Source: Pinus tabuliformis (Eukaryota > Streptophyta > Pinopsida > Pinales > Pinaceae). From it: a stretch of 64,000 nucleotides of DNA. Made by a program: the position numbers and the translations under genes. How positions within the stretch are numbered: the first letter of the stretch is position 1; every line of letters begins with the position of its first letter. Below are positions 23,251-34,439 of the stretch, piece by piece. The notes below the pieces were generated by a model that was not told the DNA's origin, did not search any database, and saw nothing but the letters and a program-made list of their open reading frames with translations. Location: contig CM062810.1 of the NCBI GenBank assembly GCA_031772625.1, forward strand, positions 706,340,358 through 706,404,357. The letters are read 5' to 3'.

Positions 23251-23270
23251 GTTTCAAAGTTTACATTGTT
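23251..23270 (-). repeat. Element D right terminal inverted repeat
   Basis: Exact complement of 11400-11419, directly followed by ACTT. Confidence 0.93.
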
Positions 23271-23634
23271 ACTTCTCCTTTAGGAGAGCACTCTGGATTT
23301 TTAAAAACTTACCATAGGGTTAAGAAGGAATTTTTTTGGGATGGCCTTAAATCGGATATTCAAAAGTTTGTGGCTGAATGTTTGGTTTACCAACAAAATA
23401 AAGTTGAAACAATTAAGACCCCGGGTCTATTACAACCTTTATCCATTCCAAGCCAACATTGGGAGGAGGTTTCAATGGATTTTATCACAGGTTTACTCAA
23501 GTCCAAAGGAAAGAGTGTCATCATGGTGGTAGTTGACAGACTTACCAAGTATGTACACTTTTGTGTATTATCGCATCCATTTAAAGCCAGTACAGTTTCT
23601 ACTGCATTTATGGAAACAATTCAAAAGCTACATG
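23271..23634 (+). pseudogene. Element B integrase, N-terminal part
   Basis: The HHCC zinc finger begins SPLGEHSGFLKTYHRVKKEFFW; its first Cys is kept and the second is Tyr (CLVYQQNK; the duplicate at 58773 has CLVCQQNK). The catalytic core starts with VSMDFITGL, first Asp of the DDE triad, and ends at IQKLH where element C is inserted. It continues at 38385. Confidence 0.9.
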
Positions 23635-25274
23635 TGTTGAGTGATAAAAGGTGTCTTTTTAACCCCTATTTACCCTACATTAATTATCAATCCAGGTACG
23701 ATTTTTTATCTCAAGAGTGTACTCAGTCTGAGGCGGTCACTTGATTCAAGAGTAATGTTTTCTAGTTTGTAGTATAGTGCTAAATACAAGAGTAAACGGA
23801 TGCTGGAAATAGAATCTACTTGTAATTAAAAGAAACATTAATGCTTTGAAACTTAAATCATTCATTCAGAAAACTATAGCAATTTATCAGTCAAGGATGC
23901 AGTAGTGATAACTCTTTCCTCTATCCACTGATATAAATGAAATCAATCATAAACAAGACCTCCAATCTGAGAACTTAGACAATGATAGTCAATGTTCTTT
24001 ACAGTTGTAGATCTTTCAATCCACACTAAAGCAAATAATAACAATTCGATTGGAAATGCTTACTAAAACACACTTACTGCACTATCAATTAAAAGGTGAA
24101 AGAAAATCCTTGCAGAAAAGGAATAGCAACTAAGTCTATTGAAAAGATTGAACAACAAAGCTTAATCTACAGAAATGAATCGAACAACACTCTTTACCGA
24201 AATGAACTGAACATCAATCTTCAGATAATAAAGGAATAGCAAATCTCATTGAGTAAACACACAGCGACTATAAAGTAATAGAATCAGTAATCTTATTCTG
24301 GCAGAGTGAACATTAATCACAGGTATAAAGGAATGGCAATTGTGATTATAATTGAACAACAATTAAATGAATAACGGTTACAGTTGTGAGTGAACAACAG
24401 AATTTAGACTAGATAGTGAAGTATTGTTTGAAAAGGAACAATGCGACATTGAGTTATGAATAACAATCATGTTATCAACGCAGTCTAATTACGATCTTGA
24501 GGTAACAGAGTAATTCAGTGAGATGTTCATAAACAAAAGATTACCGAATAAACCGAATTAAGGAAATGCAAAGGAAATCAAACCACACACGACTGTAATT
24601 GTAAAATAGTGATACAAGAAGCAAGTGGATCCACCAAGGTGGGCCCTTAGCCACTAGGGAAGCACTGCTGCATTTACTCCAGGATTAGATAATGGAACAG
24701 CAACTGAGTTATATATTAAACATATATGGCAGAGTTACAGCTATCGCTCCTCAAAGAGTGCCGATGATCAAAGTTGGAATTACAACAGTAATTCTGAAAA
24801 ATCAATCCTCCTTTTGTCTTACAATCGCTATCTCATTTATAATGGGCAGGCAGATACATCAAGGTTATAGATAACTTTTAAAGTGGCGATCCCTCAAGAT
24901 CAAAAGATCTTGAGGGCTTCTCTTAATCTTCCATCTTCAGTTGTCTTCTTCTCCTCTTGCGCAGCCACTCTATTTTCTCCGTCTTTTCCCGAGTTGCGTG
25001 CTCCAGTCTCGTTCTTCTTGTCTGGACACAGTTTCCTAATGGAGGAACAACAGTTGCCTTGCTTTTGTCTTTACCTTCCGAATAGTGATTTTCTATTCCC
25101 TTCACTTTCTGTATAGAAAAAGACAATAATTAGTTATTTTGTATTAATCACAAATCTCCTTAATTCTACCATAATTCTTTAACATATTACCATTTTAGAA
25201 TGTAAAGGAGTTATGATCCAAAAGAAAAGATAAAGAAATAAATGGCAAATGCATACCTTTTCCATCGCTCAACA
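23635..25274 (-). repeat. Element C 3' LTR (left copy)
   Basis: 1640 bp, homologous to 36759-38384 and to the duplicate 59137-60756. Includes CAATAATAAC-rich and GAACAACA-rich stretches. Short open frames in it are conserved only as LTR sequence. Confidence 0.93.
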
Positions 25275-25292
25275 CACCCCCCTGCTTACCCT
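25275..25292 (-). other. Element C polypurine tract
   Basis: The minus strand reads GGGTAAGCAGGGGGGTG directly before the LTR. Confidence 0.75.
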
Positions 25293-25295
25293 TTT

Positions 25296-28096
25296 TCATG
25301 TCCTCATGAAAACCATGTAATTTACATGCAAGGCAGTTAGGGAATAGGCTGGAGAGGGATTTTCATGAAGTGGTCTAAAACCATGATTTGCAGCTAAAAC
25401 TTCAAAAATGGCTCCTGTCTGCCCCTCAGGAAATTCGTATATAGCCTTATATCCTGCTACAGCATACCAGATAATGGGGCTTCGAAATCTACAACCTAGC
25501 CAAAGTGGACCTTCTCTCAAGATGAGGTTACTATAGGTAACCAGGCGATCAGCAGCTAATTTAAAATTTTTATAATTGAAGGGTTCTTTGTCTCAGATAT
25601 TTCGATTGGAAGTATTCCATCAGAGTTTAGCTGCTGCTATGGCAGGGTCTTTGATGGATAGGAAGTATTCTACCCCTTGCTGGACAACTGCTTTATGAAT
25701 GGGTCCCAATGTCTGGATCACACCCTTCTTTCTCATTAAGCTTCTATGCTTATCCCATAGTTGTAATGGGTTTTCCGGTTCACCCCTTACCCAAAGGTCT
25801 AACCCATTTTCTTGTCTCTGAAAGGTGTTATGGGCCTTGAGCCATTTTAATTGGTTAACAACAAACGAAATGAATGCTTGAAACTGGATATCACCCACAA
25901 AAGGACTGGGATTATTTTCCATTTCCTCCTCCAACATAAAATTATGCAAATAAAATTCACATAGCAATCACTGGACTTTCACTCCATAATGTTTACAGCA
26001 GTTTATGAAATCATCAATAGTTTTTAACTCTATAGGTACCCCTGCCTTGACAGCCTTAATTTTTAACTGTAAATACCTTTCTAACAAAAACAAAGCATAA
26101 TTTTTGGTAGGTGCCCTACAGGCTAGAACATCAGTATATAGAGAACAGAGGGTATCCATTCGGCTTATGACTGAGTTTAGCTTATTTGTTACCTTTTCAA
26201 CTTTTTCCTCTGCCTTTCGACATTTATCAAAGGCCTCACTCTCTGATGCATTGATGTTCTTAAATTGTTGCTATAACTTTTGGTATTTCTCCAGAGGAAC
26301 GGTCTCTTCTGTGAGTTTTCCTATCGTCTGTTGAGCCTGTGCTAGATCCTCTTGGAGTTTCACTATCCTAGGATCATTGTCCATCGAAACACTTTTGGGC
26401 TGAAGATCTACCTAGATCTTCTTATTGTGACATCTGGTTCCTACACTCTCTGTCCCTTTTGTCTGGTCAGTCGCGACGCTAGAGGATAGTGCCTCTGTTT
26501 GGACATCCTTATTATAGACTGGTGTATCTTCTGTTTGGGCTGCTACGTCTGTAACAGCCTCATGCTATTCCTTGCTGTCCTGAATGGATATGGGCTCTGT
26601 TTGAGTCCCCGTGGCCTTTATTTTATGGGGTTTCATTCGGGTGGCTGCATTTCTTATTCTTGTGGTTCTTTTTGAGATTTTCCCCATTTTTAGGGCCCTT
26701 ATTTGCTGTCTGAGTTGTTTTATTACATTCAGTAGCCTTTGTTGTTCCTTTCGCAGCCTCTTGATTTCATTCATCTTCTTCTTCGAAGGAACAACTGTTT
26801 CTTTTCTTGGACCTGGGCTTTGTTCTTCAAGGATTGTACCCTTGCCCTGGCTTATTTCCATATTTTCTGTTTGGAACACTTCTTCAGTGTTCTCGTCCTC
26901 CTGATTAGGTTTCTTAGGGGAGGTAACCCTAGTTTGATCTGCTATTTCCCGGGTGGCTTCTGCTTCTACTTCTTCTTCGTTATTCATCTCCTCAGATGCA
27001 CTCTTGCTGTGAGCAGAGTGTTCCGGTGATTTCCCTTCTTCTTCTTCCTCATCATTCATCTCCTCGGATGCACTCTCACTGTGAGCAGAGTGTTCCTGTG
27101 ATTGTGCTACCTCAATATTGAGGTTGAGTAGGCTTTGTGGTTGAATATACTCACCCATATTGGCCAAAATTTGGGCCAATTTGTCTTCCTACAATGGACT
27201 TTGTAGTGGACTTGCACCAGAGCGCTCTGTTTCTTCCTCCAATTCTTCTTCCCATTCTTCTTCAACATTTTCCCCTCCTTTGAGTTGTGGGGGTTGCTCA
27301 TCCTTGGAGTCCAGTATTTCTAAGGGTTGGCTATTGTTATCTTGGAGATTTCCCAACATTCCCCTGCTTTTCCTCGATCTAAGGGACTATCTGCGTTTCT
27401 GCGATCTAGTTGATGTGATGGTGGTTCTTTTTCTTTTCAAGGTTGGTAAGGCCAATCCCCCATCTATTGAAAATACTAATTATTACCAACTAGACTGTTG
27501 TTGAGCAAGACTATGATTGACTATTAACCAAATTAAACCATGATGACTTACTACCATTTCTGTATGACGTGATTTCCTTATACTCCGAGCGGAATCATGC
27601 AATAAAGAAATTAAATATGCAAGCAAATTTACAACACATTTCTGTCTTAATACTGCGAATAATTTGAGATGGCGTGGTCTTACCACATCCCTTCTCCCAT
27701 CGCATGTGATGTAGCTTTGCACTATTCTGGCTAATTCTGCCCATGGTTCTCCCAGGGTTGCAGGCAGAACTCCTTTTCCTTTGATGGTAGGGTTTTGTCC
27801 TTCGTCCAAAAGATGGCTATGGTGTCTCGAAGTCTTACTTTTTTTTTGGTCCATACTGGTCCGACTGCCGGTAGTCCAGATATTTCGGCAATTGCCGCCT
27901 CTGTTACCGTTATTCGTCTTCCCCTCACCATGGAATAATCTTCTTGCAAATTCTGTAGAAATTCAATGGCCACAGTTTCATGGTACTGCTGTAGCCGTGT
28001 AAGGTAATTGATCCTTCATGCTCTTTCCATAATTGCTCGTGCATCGTCGGAAATTATCAGCACTTGTGGTTCGTTGTGTATTGCTCTGCCTCTCAT
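25296..28096 (-). pseudogene. Element C accessory ORF downstream of pol
   Basis: Starts near ATG 28096 (MRGRAIHNEPQVLIISDDARAI) and ends at 25296 (MVFMRT). It contains FLQNLQEDYSMVRGRRITVT...AEISGLP, which recalls the V-R-G-(K/R)-x-V...I...LGLP signature of the ORF after pol in Athila-type elements; then ARIVQSYITCDGRRDVVRPRHLKLFAVL, a region with acidic SASEEMNDEEEEE repeats, a basic coiled-coil stretch (KKMNEIKRLRKEQQRLLNVI) and a C-terminal DIQFQAFISFVVNQLKW domain. No signal peptide or membrane segment is convincing, so I do not call it an envelope. Several stops and frameshifts break it. Element A has a homologue at 42260-39628 plus 7166-6972. Confidence 0.6.
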
Positions 28097-28280
28097 TTTT
28101 TTCAAGCTTATCACACTATTAATTTTTACAGAGCAAAAACAAACATAGAAATGACAATGGAACAACAAGCTGTGCATATTGGAAAATGTCAATATCGTTA
28201 AACTTTCTATTTCCAAGATCTGATGGAGTTGTAGTACCTCCAAATAAGGAATTGACACATTTTCCAGTGTATTTTGGAGA

Positions 28281-28320
28281 TCACCCACACCCCCCTAAAA
28301 TGTTATAGGTCGTCCTCGAC
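28281..28320 (-). promoter_or_regulatory. G-run and conserved block upstream of the accessory ORF (element C)
   Basis: The minus strand reads GTCGAGGACGACCTATAACA, then a GGGGGG run and TGTGGGTGATC. The combination of TATA-like TATAA, GAGGACGAC and a long G-run recurs in element A at 42507-42555. It could be an internal polypurine tract or a promoter for the accessory ORF; neither is proven. Confidence 0.4.
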
Positions 28321-29509
28321 CAGCAAATGGAGGAGCGGCATACTAGACGGCAACTGTACAGAAAAAAAGGAATGGAGTATATAATCATGGCATGATTGCA
28401 AAAGTAGAGAATTACTAAAATCGAGGCTTATGATGAAAATCGCAAATATATATAGAAATGCGATGAAATGATGTGAAAAATAGGGGAGAGGACGGCGGAC
28501 GTAAGTAAAAATGCTTATGTGGTCATTATCCATTTTAACCATTATGATTGATTTATAACCGATATTTCATGTGTAAGAGGTTCGAAAGGGTTATATAACA
28601 TAATATCATTTGAAATCAAGATAAAGATATAAGAAAAGGATTTATAATGACTATTGGTGTATGAAAAGTATGACTTCAATACCATCAACAGAGCTCTGTT
28701 GCCCACAGGTTTTCATAACCTTTACAAAGTTGTTTGTTTCACCCTTGGAACCATAATCCTTTATGTATGCCTAGGAAAGTGCTGTGTGATGTCAGAATGA
28801 AGGCAATCGTGCTGGCTTGGTAACCAGATGAATCACAATGCCATTCACTAGGAAGGAGTGAAAGGTGAGCAGGCCGACTCATGATGAGACCTCCTGTTCC
28901 AAGGAATTTTTTATTTTTCTGATATGTCTCTTGGATCATATCCCTAGTGTGGTGGCCATAGTGGGAATGCCACTTCACTACTTCCTTATGATCATAGTAG
29001 GCTGGCTCTTGAGGATACCCCCTATCCTTCATCTGACAAATCATGTTAGTAATCATATAGATATATATTTTTCTCTCTTTTTTTTTCTTTTCTTTTATAT
29101 AGCACTTTCCTATTTATATACAGAGGATGGCTCAACACTTCTTAAGAGTAGGGATGGTGGATGAAGTCTGTACATCTCAATAAAGGAAAAATATGCCCTT
29201 ATTCTTATTCAATAATAATGATCAAAGAGAATTATGAAGATTAAGGAAGAACCAACATGATAAAAATAATCAATCAAATTAGTTTTAGTGAAAATAAAGA
29301 TAGCAAAGTGATATAAATAGTTGTGTCCTTTCCTCTTTTTTCTTATCAATACAAAGCAATTTCTCTAAAGATAATGATTTTTCTTTGATTTGCTGATTTG
29401 CATGAATGTATGCCTATGCCTTAAAGGGATCATGAACAATGAACCATCATTCACAAAAATCCTCTAAATGATGTTCTTTAAGAAACACACACAAAAAAAA
29501 TGCACTCAA
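28321..29509 (-). other. Element C spacer between minisatellite and accessory ORF
   Basis: AT-rich. One minus frame of 105 codons at 28739-29056 resembles nothing I know. No homologue is seen in element A at the same place. Confidence 0.45.
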
Positions 29510-30535
29510 AAAGTGTTGTTCCTTAGATGGAACAACTGTTGTTCCTTAAGAGGGACAACAAAAAGAATATCTACATGCAAAACCGTGGTTCCTTTAAGAG
29601 GAACAACAAACAAAAGAAAAAAATACACTCGAAACTGTTGTTCCTTAAGAGGGACAGCAGCTATTCCTTAAACGGAACAAAAAATAAAGAAAGCGCGAAA
29701 TAAAATACAGATCCTTCGAAAATACAGATCATCCGAAATCGAAACTGTTGTTCCTTCGAAAAGAACAATAGAAAGAAAAATGAGAAGGAGGGTCGTTCCT
29801 TTAAAAGGAACGACGAAGCAATCTGGCGGAAGTGCGGTTCGTTTAAGAGGAACAAAAAAAGAAATCAGGCAGAAGTGTTGTTCCTTTAAGAGGAACAACA
29901 AAAATGCAATCTACCGGAAATGTTGTTCCTTTGAAAAGGAACAGCAAAATGCGAAAGTGTTGTCCCTTCTGGAAGAAACAGAAAAAATGCGAAAGTGATG
30001 TTCCTTCGGAAAGGAACAGGAAAAATGCAGAATTGTTGTTCCTTCGAAAAGGAACAACAAAAATGTGGAAGTGTTGTTCCTTCGGAAAGGAACAATAGAA
30101 ATGCAGGAGTGTTGTTCCTTCGGAAAGGAACAACATAAATGCGGAAATGTTGTTACTTCAGAAAGGAACAAAAAAAATGTGAAAGTGATGTTCCTTCGGA
30201 AAGGAACAACAAAAATGCGAAAATTTTGTTCGTTTGAAAAGGAACAGCAAAAATGCGGAAGTGTTGTTCCTTCAGAAAGGAACAACAGAAATGTGGGAGT
30301 GCTATTCTTTCGGAAAGGAACAGTGGAAATGCGGGAGTGCTATTCCTTCGGAAAAGAATAGCAAAAATGCGAAAGTTTTGTTCCTTCGAAAAGGAACAGC
30401 AAAAATGCGAAAGTGTTGTTCCTTTGGAAAGGAACAACAAAAATGCGAAAGTGTTGTTCCTTCGGAAAGGAACAACAAAGATGCGGAAATGTTGTTCCTT
30501 CGGAAAGGAACAACAAAAAACAAAAAATGCAGAAA
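29510..30535. repeat. Hairpin-forming minisatellite in element C, ~38-bp unit, about two dozen units
   Basis: Typical unit: GTTGTTCCTTCGGAAAGGAACAAC as an inverted repeat (8-10 bp stem, small loop) followed by AAAAATGCGAAAGT or close variants. Towards 29510 the loop is TTAAGAG and spacing is looser; from about 29990 the array is regular. Many long open frames cross it on both strands only because the unit length permits it; they are not genes. It lies 3' of the integrase, where Tat-group elements are known to carry tandem repeats. Confidence 0.93.
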
Positions 30536-30615
30536 TGTAAAAGTCTGTACAGAAAGTAGTTTATACAAGCAGAAAAGAAAAACTTATGTACAAAGTTTGA
30601 GAACAATGGGATTAT

Positions 30616-31645
30616 TTAGTGAACCAATGCCGAGGAAGGATTATTTTCCTCAGCAAGAATTTGCATATCAGAATCTTCCCGTAGCTGCTGGTAAAAGGAT
30701 TCCCGAGTAAGCGGTTTATGGTACAGTCGCACTCGGTGACCATTTGCTTTAAAGGCATGTCTAGATCTGTCAATAGTAGTTAAAGTAATGGTGCCATTGT
30801 CATGCACTTTCTATATTTCATATGGTCCAAGCCATCAAGTCTAGAGTTTTCCCGGAAAATCCTGAAACCTAGAATCATATAGGAGTGCCCAATCTCCTTC
30901 GTGGAAGATTTTCATTTTGATCAGGGCGTCATGCCATTTTGCTCTCTGCTATTGAATTAATGCAGTGTGTTGAAGAGCCGAGAGCCTAATTTCATCTAGC
31001 TCATTAATTTGTTGTAATCTGTTAGTCTGGGCCTCATTTAAATTCAAACCGATCTCCTGTGCTATTCTTAATGTTTGTATTTCGAACTCTATTGGAAAGA
31101 TGGGTTCTTTTCCAAATACTAGCTGATATGGTGAATGGCTGATGGTATTTCTCCATGTTGTTCAATATGCCCACAAGGCTTCGGAAATCTTGAAGCCCAT
31201 TCGCGTCTGTGTGATGCAACTGTTTTTGTATGTATTGCCTCTATCACCTTATTCGTGCTCTCTACTTGGCCATTTGCCAGTGAGTGATACGGAGTGGTAA
31301 TTTTATGCTGAATGTGAGAATTTTTTAATGTTGCAGTGATTTTATTACCTACAAAATGCGGTCCTTTGTCCATGATTATGTCCCTCGAGAGGCCATATCG
31401 CACAAATATTTGGAAAAGGAAATGTATTACAAAATCCTCTATATCTCTTGGAAGTGCCTCTGCTTCAACCCATTTGGTAACATACTCTGTTGCTACTAGA
31501 ATATATGTTTTCTAATTTGATGATGGGTTGATCGGACCAACAAAATCAAGCGCCCAACGCTCAAGTGGTTCAATTACTAACTGTGGGTTTAAAGGCATTT
31601 CATCGAAATGTCTATGGCGTCCTACTCTTTGGCAACTGTCACAGG
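30616..31645 (-). pseudogene. Element C integrase core and C-terminal domain
   Basis: The core has LVATEYVTKWVEAEA (first acidic position Glu instead of Asp), IIMDKGPHFVGNKI (second Asp) and GQVESTNKVIEAI (catalytic Glu). The C-terminal domain shows DNGTITLTTIDRSRHAFKANGHRVRLYHKP. The frame is broken in several places (for example near 31513, 31219 and 30807). Confidence 0.85.
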
Positions 31646-31646
31646 C

Positions 31647-32723
31647 TTAAACAAATTTCTTAGTGTCTTTAAAGATTGTGGGCCAGTAATAACCTGTTTG
31701 CAAAACCTTGTGACTAGTCCTGCAATCTGCGAAATTTCCGCCACATGGTCCGTCATGACAAGCTTTCAAAATGTCAAATATTTTGTCTTCACGGATACAT
31801 CTTCTGATGTGCATATCTGCCCCTGTATGAAATAGGTAGCCCCCAATCCAAGGAAATTGGGTACTTCGTTGCACAATCTGTTTTAGTTCATTGGGGGTTA
31901 GATGCTTTGGTAATTTACCTACCGCTAAATAATTTGCAACATCAGCATGCCAGGGTGTCTTGACAGTAACAGCAAACAAATGTTCATTTGGGAATTGATC
32001 TTTGACTGCTGTTGTGTCCGCTGGCTTCAGCATTCGTGAGAGAAAATCAGCTACAGGATTCTCTTTCCCTGGTCGATCTTTTATTGTGATGTCAAATTCC
32101 TGCAATAAAATCAACCATATTGTTACCCTACCGTTTGTAACAGGTTTATTTGCTAAGAATTTTATGGCAGAGTGATCTGTATATAGAACAATAGGATATC
32201 CAGTGATGTAATGCCTAAATTTATTTACAGCATGTATTACAGCTAAAAAATCTTTTTCAATTACGATATAGTTTAGTTCAGCAAAAGATAAATTCTTGCT
32301 AATATAATAAATTGCATATGGATTTTTATCTTCTTCCTGTCCAAGGACTGCTCCAATAGCGATGTCTGAGGCATCAGATGAAATTTGAAATGGCAGATCC
32401 AAATTTGGGCCTCTGAGCACTGGGGTCGTTGACACAAGCTTTTTCAGATCCTCAAAAGCATAGTCACATTTATCTATCCAAATAAAATCAACATTCCCTT
32501 TCAGTGCGTATAAAGGTGCAGGTATTTGAGAAAAATGCTCTATGAATCTCCTATGATAACCAAAAAAGCCTAGAAAACTGCGTATCTCTGTTTGTGTTGT
32601 AGGAGTAGGTATTAACAAAATTATTTGAATTTTGGCCGAATCTACCTGTATTTCGGCTACTGAGATATAATGAGCTAGGATGAGTCCCTCGGTCATCATC
32701 ATATGGAACTTTTCATGGCTCAA
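31647..32723 (-). pseudogene. Element C RT thumb, RNase H and integrase zinc finger
   Basis: One long open frame of 358 codons. RT connection: RSFLGFFGYHRRFI. RNase H: SSDASDIAIGAVLG, AELNYIVIEKDFLAVIHA, YTDHSAIKFL and PVADFLSR. The integrase zinc region follows: ILKACHDGPCGGNFADCRTSHKVLQTGYYWPT. This is the longest intact stretch of the element. Confidence 0.9.
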
Positions 32724-32749
32724 GCAAAGCCTGGTGGAAATACATCATT

Positions 32750-33394
32750 GCAGCACCTTTGCCAATGTTTCTAGTGCTAGCTCAAAATCATCTCCATACG
32801 GTGTGAAATCATCCATATATACTTCGAGCCCTAATCATTTATTAAATCTAAAAAGATGTTGAGGATGGCCCTATGAAATGTGGTAGGCGCATTGCATAGG
32901 CCAAAGGGTAGGACTTTATAGGCAAATGTTCCCCAAGGACAGGTAAAAGTAGCTTTATCGTGGTCTTCAAGGGCAATCTGAATCTGATTGTACCCACTAA
33001 AACCATCTAGGAAAGAAAGGAATTTCTTTCCTGCTAATGAATCTAATACGTGATCAATGAATGGAAGGGGAAAGTGATCTTTTTGAGTTGCTTTGTTCAA
33101 TTCTTTGTAGTCTACACAAATCCTCCATTTTCCATTCTTCTTTGGCACCACTACTAGTGTAGAGACCCACTTGCTATCGGAGATTGGATAAATAAAGTCT
33201 ACATCTAAAAGTTTTTGTAACTCAGCTTTCAAAATATCTTTCAGGTGAGGGTTGAGTCTCTGTTGCGGTTGACGAACGGGTCCAGCATCCTTTTCTGTAT
33301 AAATGTGGTGCGTACATAGCTGGGGATCAATTCCCTTCATGTCCGGATAATCCGAGGCAAAAGCTTCCTTGTATTTTCTCAGTAGTTGGACCAA
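32750..33394 (-). pseudogene. Element C reverse transcriptase
   Basis: Has QRLNPHLKDILKAELQKLLD, VVPKKNGKWRICVDYKELNK, FLSFLDGFSGYNQIQI and VLPFGLCNAPTTF. A stop and frameshift near 32831 precede the catalytic YMDDF, which is present in another frame at about 32812. Ty3/gypsy, Athila/Tat-like by the HHIYTEKDAGPVRQPQ pre-RT region. Confidence 0.9.
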
Positions 33395-33455
33395 CTTATC
33401 TTCTTGTTGAAGAGTAGGTTTTTGTTAATGTTCAAGTTTTTTCCTGGCTCAATCT

Positions 33456-34319
33456 CTATAGTTTTTCTATTTGAAATAGAGGTAGTGGGTATTGATGATA
33501 AGTGTCTTTGAGGGGATCTTCTTCTAGTTCATTGTCAAATGCTGCCTCTATCATGTGACATTGTACATGGGATCTGGATTCAGATTGGTTAATGAAGTTG
33601 TTAATAATGTCATCCTCTGTTTGGTCTTTAAAATCGAGGGCATCTTCTATGGTTAATGGGGACCTAATGTTTTCTGTGAGATATGATACAGGTTGTTTGT
33701 TAGTTTTCATTATTATTAAACTTGGCTGGGTTGGAGGGTATAGAGCTAGATTCTTGATATTACTCCCTCTAGTTATAGTCATACTTCCTTGCTGGCAACC
33801 AATGTAAGCATCATCAGTCACTAGCCAAGGTCTACCTAAGATTAAAGGGTGTCCATCGAGTCGGTTTTTGGGGTTGATTATCAGAAAGTCGACAGGGTAT
33901 TCCCAGGAATCTACAGATACCATGACATCGTGTAGTGTACCTTCTGGCCTAACTACCGATCGGTCAGCCAGTTCTAATAGGGTGGTAGTTGGTTCTACTG
34001 ATGTAATGCCAAGTTTTTGACAAGTGGTGGTTGTTAAAATATTAATTACAGCCCCTAAATCAACTAGGGAATTTGAAAAGTTTTGTCCATTGATTTGCAC
34101 TGTCACTATAAGATTCCCTAGGTCTTCATATTTGACAAGTGCTTCTCTTCCTGATAGTAGATCAGATAGGGTGCCGACTACATGGACGGTTGGATTAGTT
34201 GTTATTCTCATCTTTGGCCTTTTTATACATAGCTCTTTGATGGTTTTTGCATAGATCGGGATATCTTGGATAGCCTGGAGGAGTGGAATCTTTATACACA
34301 AATTTCTTAGTTCTCCCAA
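33456..34319 (-). pseudogene. Element C aspartic protease
   Basis: Retropepsin with SLVDLGAVINILT (D-L-G-A/S motif characteristic of Athila/Tat elements) and LILGRPWLVTDDAYIGC hairpin. The domain is open over its full length of 287 codons and ends just before RT. Confidence 0.88.
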
Positions 34320-34439
34320 AAGATCAAAGTCAGGATGTTCTATTGGGCGCAGTATGATTAGTCGTTCTGGGAATGGGGGAGAAGACGTGGTTGCCTGGTT
34401 GTGAGTTTATTGTCTGACCATATCCTCTTCTTGTAGTAG

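Larger units (their letters stand above)
11400..23270 (+). mobile_element. Element D: 11.87-kb DNA transposon with transposase-like gene and ParB-methyltransferase gene
   Basis: The ends are perfect 20-bp inverted repeats, AACAATGTAAACTTTGAAAC at 11400-11419 and its complement at 23251-23270. The flanks are ACTT at 11396-11399 and 23271-23274. Excision of D plus one ACTT restores B's integrase frame across the site, which fixes the 4-bp target duplication. Contents: subterminal direct repeats, a minus-strand transposase-like gene (15631 to 11792), a GC-rich block (16380-18760) and a plus-strand ParB-methyltransferase gene (18920-22411). I cannot assign a superfamily; a 4-bp duplication is compatible with Sola- or Academ-like groups but that is a guess. 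A partial copy is at 52580-58772. Confidence 0.85.

Noticed and set aside
11400..23270. Helitron or Maverick/Polinton identity for D
   Set aside because: There are true terminal inverted repeats and a 4-bp target duplication, no 5'-TC/CTRR-3' ends, no Rep/helicase, no polymerase B or retroviral-like integrase visible.
25296..28096. Envelope protein in element C
   Set aside because: No convincing signal peptide, transmembrane segment or furin-like site; the ORF is acidic and coiled-coil rich.
29510..30535. CRISPR array
   Set aside because: The repeats are palindromic but spacers are short (about 14 bp) and nearly identical between units; the context is a plant retrotransposon. It is a minisatellite.
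29661..30710. Overlapping frames (VPFRRN..., RKGTTKM...) crossing the hairpin array on both strands
   Set aside because: They are translations of a ~38-bp repeat; no domain, and readings on both strands are equally open.
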